Below are positions 35,273 to 40,761 of a stretch of DNA of 40,761 bases, piece by piece. The stretch is from Rhodanobacter sp. FW104-R8 (GTDB taxonomy: Bacteria > Pseudomonadota > Gammaproteobacteria > Xanthomonadales > Rhodanobacteraceae). Each line of letters begins with the position of its first letter. The first letter of the stretch is position 1. Below the pieces are notes generated by a model. That model ran no database searches. It worked only from the letters and a program-made list of their open reading frames with translations, and was not told the DNA's origin. The translations under genes were made by a program, and so were the position numbers. The stretch covers positions 1 through 40,761 of the forward strand of contig NZ_LVJR01000116.1 in NCBI RefSeq assembly GCF_001617365.1. Direction: 5' to 3'.

Positions 35273-35362
35273 CGGTAGGAGCTCGCTGGCGGGCGATGCT
35301 CTTAGCGCGGGATTCGGGATTCGGGATTCGGAAAAGCATCGCCCGCCAGCGGGCTCCTACCG
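35273..35362. repeat. REP-type palindrome, copy 3, with GGGATTC triplication in the loop
   Basis: The arms 35273-35300 and 35335-35362 are complementary at 27 of 28 positions, with the same outer GTAGGAGC/GCTCCTAC and inner GATGCT/AGCATC as copies 1 and 2. The loop holds three tandem GGGATTC units. It sits between convergent ends of the ABC operon and the pirin gene and may separate their transcripts. Confidence 0.85.
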
Positions 35363-35372
35363 GGCGGCGATC

Positions 35373-36206
35373 TCAGAACTTGCCCGTGCGGAAATCGGCG
35401 ATCGCTTCGTGGATCTGCTCGGGCGTGTTCATCACGAACGGTCCGTAGCGCGCCACGCTCTCGTTCAGCGGCTTGCCGGCGACCACCAGCAGGCGCGAGG
35501 GCTGGTCGCCGCCGGCCAGCTGCAACTGTTCGCCCTCGGACAGCACGCCCAGTTCGCTGCGACGCAACTGCTCGCCGCCGACCAGGGCCGACTCGCCGTC
35601 GAACACGTAGGCGAAACCATGGTGGCCGACGGGAAGGTCCAGCGTGAACTTCGCGCCGGGCTGCAGGCCGATGTCCAGGTAGACCGGCGCGGTGACGATG
35701 CCCTCGACCGGGCCGGTGGCGCCGGCCAGCGTGCCGGCGATCACCTTCACCTCGACGCCGGCGGCCGGGTGCACCACCGGGATCCGCTCCGGGCCGATGT
35801 CCTGGTAGCGCGGCGCGGTCATCTTGTCCTTCGCCGGCAGGTTCACCCACAGCTGGAAGCCCCACATCAGGCCGTTTTCCTGCTGCGGCATTTCCGAATG
35901 CAGGATGCCGCGACCGGCGGTCATCCACTGCACGCTGCCCGGGGTGAGGTCGCCGCGGTTGCCGTGGTTGTCGCCGTGCTGCATGTGCCCGGCCAGCATG
36001 TAGGTGACGGTCTCGAAGCCGCGATGCGGATGCTCTGGGAAGCCGGCGATGTAGTCGTCGGCGCTGTCGGAGCGGAACTCATCGAGCAGCAGGAACGGAT
36101 CGAGCATGTCCAGCCCGGGCTGGCCGATGATGCGCTTCAGCTTCACGCCGGCACCGTCGGCGGTGTCGATGCCGTGGATGCGGCGGGTGATATGGCGGTC
36201 GCTCAT
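35373..36206 (-). CDS. pirin-family cupin protein
   Basis: This 277-residue bicupin is predicted to be cytoplasmic. The N-terminal pirin domain has the metal ligands H59 and H61 in EHPHRGFETVTYML and H103 and E105 in GILHSEMPQ, as in pirin and quercetinase-like YhhW. The C-terminal pirin_C domain (about 170-277) contains LDIGLQPGAKFTLDLP and LLVVAGKPLNESVARYGPF. Some members have quercetin 2,3-dioxygenase activity and others are redox sensors or regulators; the role here cannot be told from sequence. It is a single gene, converging with the ABC operon. Confidence 0.93.
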   Translation of the reverse strand: MSDRHITRRIHGIDTADGAGVKLKRIIGQPGLDMLDPFLLLDEFRSDSADDYIAGFPEHPHRGFETVTYMLAGHMQHGDNHGNRGDLTPGSVQWMTAGRGILHSEMPQQENGLMWGFQLWVNLPAKDKMTAPRYQDIGPERIPVVHPAAGVEVKVIAGTLAGATGPVEGIVTAPVYLDIGLQPGAKFTLDLPVGHHGFAYVFDGESALVGGEQLRRSELGVLSEGEQLQLAGGDQPSRLLVVAGKPLNESVARYGPFVMNTPEQIHEAIADFRTGKF

Positions 36207-36303
36207 GGCGTACTCCGGTTCAAGGATGACTGGCCGCCAAGATGGCCCCGTTCGCGCACCGATCCAAGCACCGGCGCCGGAACGGATCGTTCACGAAGAG
36301 CGA

Positions 36304-36397
36304 GGAGTGAGGGGAGAGGAGTGAGAAGTGAGAAATGAGAGAAAGCACCTGGTGCGCCCGGCTTTTCTCTCACTTCTCACTCCTCTCCCCTCACTCC
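36304..36397. repeat. GAGTGAGG-type long inverted repeat, copy B
   Basis: The arms 36304-36333 and 36368-36397 are perfectly complementary over 30 nt, with a 34-nt spacer. They share the GGAGTGAGGG and GAGGAGTGAG units with copy A (18478-18566). It lies between the pirin start and the UPF0149 stop (36403) and could form a very stable hairpin at the end of the xthA-UPF0149 transcript. Confidence 0.88.
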
Positions 36398-36402
36398 CGC
36401 TC

Positions 36403-37080
36403 TCAATGCACCCAGTGCCCGCTGCGCTGGCGCGGCGGATTGCCATCGTCGTCGTCCGTGGGCTGCTGCTGGCGCACCATCGCCTCGACTTCCGCCTCGG
36501 TGGCGGGCTTGGCCTGCCAGTACTGGTTCACCGCGCCGAGCACGGCCGGCACCTGCGCCAGGCATTCGTCGTATTCGTCGTCGCTGAGCTTCTCGAACTC
36601 GGTGTCGGCGCTGAGGATGCCTTCGTCCACCGCCAGCGCCATCACCGGGCCGAGCAGTTCCATCAGCTGTGGGTCCTCGGCCAGCCGGCTCTCCCACAAC
36701 CCGGCACGCAGGTCGATGCCGCGACTGAAGCCTTCACACCAGCCGGCGGCGGACAGCATCGGGCCGCCCTCCATCTCGACCTCGCCGAGGATCGGCTCGT
36801 AGGCGTCGACCTCGAGTTCGGCGATGATCGAATCGTTGAGCTTGGCCAGCAGCGCCAGCACCCGGTTGCCTTCGTCCTCGTCGGTGAACGGCTCGTGCAG
36901 CACCTCGGGCAGCCATTCGTCCGGCAGCACCAGCAGCGGGCCGACCGCCAGCGCGCTGAGCAGGCCGTGCACGCCGTCCAGCAGCAGGTCGCCTTCGCCG
37001 GTATGCGCGCGCAGGTAGCGGTCCAGCTCGTCCAGTTCGTTGTCGTCCAGCGAGCTGGGCCATTCGGTCTTCGAGGTCAT
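36403..37080 (-). CDS. UPF0149 (YecA/YgfB) family protein
   Basis: This acidic 225-residue protein has the UPF0149 layout: helices with LDGVHGLLSALAVGP (about 35-49), GGPMLSAAGWCEGFSRGIDL (about 106-125, the most conserved block) and an Asp/Glu-rich C-terminal region. Some family members carry an SEC-C zinc motif at the C-terminus; none is seen here. The tail instead ends RQRSGHWVH. Function is largely unknown; the related YgfB was reported as a repressor in Pseudomonas. The start codon follows directly on the xthA stop, so the two are one operon. Confidence 0.85.
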   Translation of the reverse strand: MTSKTEWPSSLDDNELDELDRYLRAHTGEGDLLLDGVHGLLSALAVGPLLVLPDEWLPEVLHEPFTDEDEGNRVLALLAKLNDSIIAELEVDAYEPILGEVEMEGGPMLSAAGWCEGFSRGIDLRAGLWESRLAEDPQLMELLGPVMALAVDEGILSADTEFEKLSDDEYDECLAQVPAVLGAVNQYWQAKPATEAEVEAMVRQQQPTDDDDGNPPRQRSGHWVH

Positions 37081-37860
37081 TCAGATATCCAGGTCCAGCG
37101 TCACCGGCGTGTGGTCGGAGGGGCGCTCCCAGCGGCGCGGTTCGCGGTCGATCGCCGCCGCGGTGGCGGCGGATTTGAGGGCCTCGCCGATCAGGATCAG
37201 GTCGATGCGCAGGCCCATGTTGCGGCGGAACGCGGCCTGCCGATAGTCCCACCAGCTGTAGTGCCCGGGCTCCGGCTGGAACAGCCGGAAGCTGTCGTGC
37301 AGGCCGAGATCGGTGATCGCCTTCAGCGCGGCGCGCTCCGGCGGCGAGCACAGGATGTCCTCGCCCCAGGCGACCGGGTCGTAGACGTCGCGGTCGTCCG
37401 GGCAGATGTTGAAGTCGCCCAGCACGACCAGGTTCGGGTGGCGTTCCAGCTCGCGCGCCAGGAATTCGCGCACCCTGGCCAGCCAGTCCAGCTTGTAGGC
37501 GTATTTCTCGTCGCCGACCGCCTTGCCGTTGACCACGTACAGGTCGACCACGCGAAGACCGCCAATGGTCGCCGCGAGGATGCGCCGCTGCGGATCGTCC
37601 AGGCCGGGGATGTCGGTGACGATGTCGCCGAAACCGTGATGGACTCCGTCGCGGGCCAGGATCGCCACGCCGTTGTAGGTCTTCTGGCCCGAATACGCCA
37701 CGCGATAGCCGGCCGCCGCGAGCTCGTCGACCGGAAATTTCGCGTCCTCGAGCTTGGTTTCCTGCAGCGCCACGACGTCCGGCTGCGTGTCGGCCAGCCA
37801 CTGGGTCAGCTGCGGCAGGCGCACCTTCAGCGAATTGACGTTCCACGAGGCGATCTTCAT
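37081..37860 (-). CDS. xthA: exodeoxyribonuclease III
   Basis: This 259-residue enzyme of the exonuclease III/AP-endonuclease family repairs abasic sites and removes 3' blocks. Catalytic residues line up with E. coli: N7 in SWNVNS, E34 in LQETKLED, Y108, D149 and N151 in LGDFNICPDDRD, D220 in LRIDLI, and the D249-H250 pair in SDHTPV. The start at 37860 is preferred over an upstream frame extension with no homology. The stop codon directly abuts the start of the UPF0149 gene. It is divergent from the cold-shock gene across about 236 bases. Confidence 0.95.
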   Translation of the reverse strand: MKIASWNVNSLKVRLPQLTQWLADTQPDVVALQETKLEDAKFPVDELAAAGYRVAYSGQKTYNGVAILARDGVHHGFGDIVTDIPGLDDPQRRILAATIGGLRVVDLYVVNGKAVGDEKYAYKLDWLARVREFLARELERHPNLVVLGDFNICPDDRDVYDPVAWGEDILCSPPERAALKAITDLGLHDSFRLFQPEPGHYSWWDYRQAAFRRNMGLRIDLILIGEALKSAATAAAIDREPRRWERPSDHTPVTLDLDI

Positions 37861-37987
37861 GGCGGCATTGTACGGGATGCACCGGCGGCCACCGCGGCGC
37901 GGGCGGGCCCGCGGCGGGATCCGGCCGGGCGGCGGCACAAGATGAACGGGAAATGCGGAAAATCCACCGGCTGCGCTTATTCCGGTG

Positions 37988-38096
37988 TATGCTGACGGGG
38001 CAAGAGTCTGAGGAAACTCCTATTTTTGCTCCTATTGCGGCCCGTGCCTTCGCGCACCGGACCGCAAACACATCCATGCTTCAAAGGTAAAGTTAC
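37988..38096 (+). promoter_or_regulatory. putative promoter and leader of the cold-shock gene
   Basis: A TATGCT -10-like hexamer at 37988-37993 without a good -35 is followed by a leader of about 100 bases rich in A/T near GAGGAAACTCCTATTTTTGCTCC. A GC-rich inverted stretch (GCGGCCCGTGCCTTCGCGCACCGG) comes before the start codon. Long structured leaders are common for csp genes, but a conserved cold-box was not recognised. Confidence 0.3.
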
Positions 38097-38306
38097 ATGT
38101 CGGATCGTCAGAGCGGTACAGTCAAGTGGTTCAACGACGCCAAGGGTTTTGGCTTCATCACCCCGGAAAGCGGTGATGACCTGTTCGTGCATTTCCGCGC
38201 GATCCAGGGCACGGGCTTCAAGTCCCTGCAGGAAGGTCAGCGCGTCACGTTCATCGTCACCAAGGGCCAGAAGGGCCTGCAGGCTGAGGAAGTCCAGGCG
38301 GCCTGA
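38097..38306 (+). CDS. cspA: cold-shock-domain protein
   Basis: This 69-residue single-domain OB-fold RNA chaperone has RNP1 KGFGFI (16-21) and RNP2 LFVHF (29-33). The N-terminal [14 protein letters not shown] and the end [10 protein letters not shown] are typical of CspA-type proteins. It binds single-stranded RNA/DNA and melts mRNA structure. Whether it is cold-induced cannot be judged from the sequence. It is a single gene ended by a strong bidirectional terminator at 38332-38358. Confidence 0.95.
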   Translation: MSDRQSGTVKWFNDAKGFGFITPESGDDLFVHFRAIQGTGFKSLQEGQRVTFIVTKGQKGLQAEEVQAA

Positions 38307-38331
38307 AGTCCTCCGGACTTGGAACGCCTCG

Positions 38332-38358
38332 AAAAAGCCCGCTTCGGCGGGCTTTTTT
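38332..38358. terminator. bidirectional rho-independent terminator with TTCG loop
   Basis: The stem AGCCCGC (38336-38342), loop TTCG and GCGGGCT (38347-38353) are flanked by AAAA on the left and TTTTT on the right. It ends the cold-shock gene on the plus strand and prlC on the minus strand. Confidence 0.92.
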
Positions 38359-38364
38359 GTGCCC

Positions 38365-40437
38365 CTACGCCAGCCCGTGGCTGCGCAGCAGTGCCTCCGG
38401 CTCCGGCTTGCGGCCGCGGAACGCGACGAAGCTTTCCAGCGCCGGGCGGCTGGCGCCGACGGCGAGGAACTCGCGGCGGAAGCGCTCGCCGGTGGCGCGG
38501 TCGATGACGCTGCCGCTTTCCCCCGCCTGCTCCTCGAACGCGCCGAACGCGTCGGCGCTGAGCAGCTCGGCCCACAGGTAGCTGTAGTAGCCGGCCGCGT
38601 AGCCGCCGGCGAAAATGTGGCTGAAGCCGTGCGGGAAGCGTTGCCACGCCGGCGGATGCATCACCGCGACCTGCTTGCGCACCTCTTCCAGCACCGCCAG
38701 CGCACGCGCACCCTGCGCCGGGTCGTACTCCAGGTGCAGCAGGAAATCGAACAGGGCGAATTCCAGCTGGCGCACCAGGAACAGGCCGGCGTGGAAGTGC
38801 CGCGCGGCCAGCATGCGTTCGAACAGCTCGTCCGGCAACCGCGCGCCGGTCTGCCAGTGCCGGGCGAACAGGTCCAGCGCCTCGCGGTTCCAGCCGAAGT
38901 TCTCCATGAACTGGCTGGGCAGCTCCACCGCGTCCCATTCCACGCCGTCGATGCCGCCGATCGAGGGCAGCGCGATGCCGGTGAGCAGGTGGTGCAGGCC
39001 GTGGCCGAACTCGTGGAACAGGGTCAGCACGTCGTCGTGGGTGAGCAGGGCCGGCTTGCCCTCGGTGGGCGGCGCGAAGTTGCAGGTGAGGAAGGCCACC
39101 GGCTGCTGCGGCCCCGCGCCTCCCGGATCGGCGCCGTCGTCGAAGCGGGCGCGGCAGACGTCCATCCACGCGCCGCCGCGCTTGCCGTTGCGCGCGTACA
39201 GGTCGACATAGGCGCCGGCGAACACGCGGCCGGCGGCGTCGCGCACGTCGTAGTAGCGCACCTCGGGATGCCACACGTCGACGCCGTCGCGCGGGGCGAG
39301 GGTGATGCCGTAGAGTTTTCCGGCGAGGCCGAACAGGCCGTCGATCACCGCCGGCAGCGGGAAGTACGGCTTCAGCTGTTCCTCGTCCAGCGCGTACTCG
39401 CGCTGGCGCAGCTTCTCCGCGGCGTAGCCCACGTCCCACGATTCGAGGTTGTCGAGTTTCAGCTCGGCGCTGGCGAACTCGCGCAGCCGGGCCAGCTCGA
39501 GCTGCGCCACCGGTTTCGCGCGCGCGGCCAGGTCGTGCAGGAACTCCAGCACCTCGGTTGGCGAAGCGGCCATCTTGGTCGCCAGCGATTCCTCCGCCGC
39601 GTTGGCGAAGCCGAGCAGCTGCGCGGCCTCGTGGCGCAGCGCCATGATCCGCTCGATGCGCGCACTGTTGTCGAACTTGCCCGCGTTCGGGCCCTGGTCG
39701 GAGGCGCGCGTCTGGTAGGCCCAGTACACCCGCTCGCGCAGGCTGCGGTTGTCGGCGTAGGTCAGCACGGCCTGCACGCTGGGCTGCTTCAGGGTGACCA
39801 GGTAGCCGTCCAGCTGCTGGTCTTCGGCATACTGGCGCAGCACGGCGCGGCCGGATTCGGGGACGCCGGCAAGATCGCGCTCGTCGGTGACGTGCTCGTG
39901 CCACGCCTCGCTGGCGTCCAGCACGGCGTTGGAGAATTCGGTGGAAAGCCGGCTCAGCTCCACCCCAATCTCGCGGAAGCGCGAACGCGCCGGCTCCTCC
40001 AGCGCCACGCCGGACAACTTGAAATCGCGCAGCGCATGCTCGACCAGCGCGCGCTCGGGGCGCGACAGCGCGGCGAAATCCGGCGCCTCGGCCAGCGCCC
40101 GCACCGCGGCGTACAGGTCGCGATTCTGACCCAGTTCGATCGCGTGCTCGGTGAGCTTCTCCTCGGCCGGCCCGTAGACCTTGCGCAAGGCCTCGCCGTC
40201 GGCCACCGAATGCAGGTGCGACACCGGCGCCCAGGCCCGCGCCAGGCGCTGCTCCAGCCGTTCCTGGACCAGCATCACGTGGCCGAAGTCGCGCGGCGCG
40301 CCGGGCGCGACCAGCGCGTCGATGCCGGCGCGGTAGTCGGCCAGGATGGCTTCGATCGCCGGTTCGACGTGTTCGGGGCGGATCTGCGAGAACGCCGGCA
40401 GCGCATCGTCGGCCAGCAGCGGGTTGGGGTGACTCAT
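38365..40437 (-). CDS. prlC: oligopeptidase A (M3 zinc metallopeptidase)
   Basis: This 690-residue cytoplasmic M3 peptidase degrades short peptides, including cleaved signal peptides. The zinc motif HEFGH lies at 475-479 in LFHEFGHGLHHLLT, with the third ligand expected in WDAVELPSQFMENF (about 499-512). The length matches E. coli OpdA/PrlC (about 680). The C-terminal YAAGYYSYLWAELLSADAF is typical. The ATG at 40437 is preceded by AAGGAG; a longer open frame adds 17 non-homologous residues. It is monocistronic, divergent from the carbonic-anhydrase-like gene. Confidence 0.96.
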   Translation of the reverse strand: MSHPNPLLADDALPAFSQIRPEHVEPAIEAILADYRAGIDALVAPGAPRDFGHVMLVQERLEQRLARAWAPVSHLHSVADGEALRKVYGPAEEKLTEHAIELGQNRDLYAAVRALAEAPDFAALSRPERALVEHALRDFKLSGVALEEPARSRFREIGVELSRLSTEFSNAVLDASEAWHEHVTDERDLAGVPESGRAVLRQYAEDQQLDGYLVTLKQPSVQAVLTYADNRSLRERVYWAYQTRASDQGPNAGKFDNSARIERIMALRHEAAQLLGFANAAEESLATKMAASPTEVLEFLHDLAARAKPVAQLELARLREFASAELKLDNLESWDVGYAAEKLRQREYALDEEQLKPYFPLPAVIDGLFGLAGKLYGITLAPRDGVDVWHPEVRYYDVRDAAGRVFAGAYVDLYARNGKRGGAWMDVCRARFDDGADPGGAGPQQPVAFLTCNFAPPTEGKPALLTHDDVLTLFHEFGHGLHHLLTGIALPSIGGIDGVEWDAVELPSQFMENFGWNREALDLFARHWQTGARLPDELFERMLAARHFHAGLFLVRQLEFALFDFLLHLEYDPAQGARALAVLEEVRKQVAVMHPPAWQRFPHGFSHIFAGGYAAGYYSYLWAELLSADAFGAFEEQAGESGSVIDRATGERFRREFLAVGASRPALESFVAFRGRKPEPEALLRSHGLA

Positions 40438-40535
40438 GGACGCTCCTTGGCAGGCCGCCAGCGTGGCGAGCGCGCCGGGCGAAATCAAGCGCGGCGATGT
40501 GACGGGCGGCCCGGGCGCGCGGCTAGAATGCCCGG

Positions 40536-40761
40536 ATGAATCCCCTGCGCAGCTTCAAGGGCATCGCGCCCAGCCTCGGCCAGCGCGTCTACGTCGACCC
40601 CGCCGCCAGCGTGATCGGCGACGTGGCGCTGGGCGACGACGTCTCGATCTGGCCGGGCGCAGTGCTGCGCGGCGACGTCAACCACGTCCGCGTCGGCGCG
40701 CGGACCAGCATCCAGGACGGCGCCATCGTGCACGTCGCCCATGCCGGCCCGTACGGGCCGG
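40536..40761 (+). CDS. gamma-carbonic-anhydrase-like hexapeptide-repeat protein, 5' part
   Basis: The first 75 residues of a left-handed beta-helix protein are visible, and the gene runs out of the window. FKGIAPSLGQRVYVDPAASV is followed by hexapeptide turns IGDVALGDDVSIWPGAVLRG, DVNHVRVGARTSIQDGAIVH and VAHAGPYGP. This is the YrdA/CaiE/PaaY branch of gamma carbonic anhydrases. The visible His residues in HVRVG and VHVAH fit the metal-site positions, but the full site cannot be checked. A TAGAAT hexamer 7 bases upstream looks like a -10 box but is very close to the start. Confidence 0.85.
   Translation, partial: MNPLRSFKGIAPSLGQRVYVDPAASVIGDVALGDDVSIWPGAVLRGDVNHVRVGARTSIQDGAIVHVAHAGPYGP

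Noticed and set aside
35301..35334. GGGATTC triplet repeat considered as part of a CRISPR array
   Set aside because: The units are 7 bases and directly adjacent, with no spacers, inside a REP loop; no cas genes nearby.

Overview
The window is a high-GC chromosomal segment from a Gammaproteobacterium of the order Lysobacterales (Xanthomonadales), most likely Rhodanobacteraceae (Rhodanobacter/Dyella-like). This is inferred from gene content and style: rsmG/parA/parB, hemC, prlC and xthA proteins of the expected type, a TonB receptor paired with a tryptophan-halogenase-like flavoprotein, and GTAGGAGC-type REP palindromes. No tRNA, rRNA or CRISPR was seen.

Layout. (1) 1-891: lower-GC edge with the 3' end of a membrane-protein gene, a gene-poor stretch and a decayed IS3-family orfA remnant. 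(2) 901-1908: a DUF1801-like protein and a MAPEG membrane protein. (3) 2168-10890: a central carbon block, zwf-HAD-tal-pgi-pgm joined by overlaps or a short gap, then a REP hairpin and tkt. It covers the entry to the oxidative pentose phosphate branch and the glucose-1-P/glucose-6-P/fructose-6-P interconversions, but lacks pgl, gnd, edd and eda. (4) 11045-12226: an orphan AAA ATPase behind an AT-rich promoter. (5) 12271-18430: a Bax-inhibitor-like membrane protein, hemC, a DUF481 outer-membrane protein, a WYL regulator plus patatin pair, a DUF488 protein and a GT2 glycosyltransferase. (6) 18573-20579 and 23299-23934: the conserved parB-parA-rsmG neighbourhood, broken in two places. A MITE-like element of about 264 bp with inverted ends lies between parA and parB, and a divergent sugar ABC ATPase plus GH1 beta-glucosidase lies between parA and rsmG. 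(7) 24940-35236: a long rightward glucan/oligosaccharide uptake locus: LacI regulator, TonB-dependent receptor, tryptophan-halogenase-like flavoprotein, GH144-type endo-beta-1,2-glucanase, lipoprotein binding protein and two MalF/MalG-type permeases. (8) 35373-40761: pirin, UPF0149, exonuclease III, a cold-shock protein, oligopeptidase A and the start of a gamma-carbonic-anhydrase-like gene.

How the genes may work together. The receptor would bring a glucan or glucan fragments across the outer membrane and the secreted GH144 would cut them. The ABC transporter has no ATPase of its own in the operon, and its ATPase is probably the one at 20648-21739. It would import oligosaccharides for the cytoplasmic GH1 enzyme, and the glucose would enter the zwf/pgi/pgm/tal/tkt block. 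LacI-type operator-like sequences lie in front of both the GH1/ATPase pair and the lacI gene, which suggests one split regulon.

The most unusual points are the halogenase-like enzyme, with its catalytic motifs intact, inside a glucan locus; a REP palindrome whose two ends supply the TAG stop codons of two convergent genes; the MITE-like element between parA and parB; and a second repeat family with about 30-bp inverted arms present twice.
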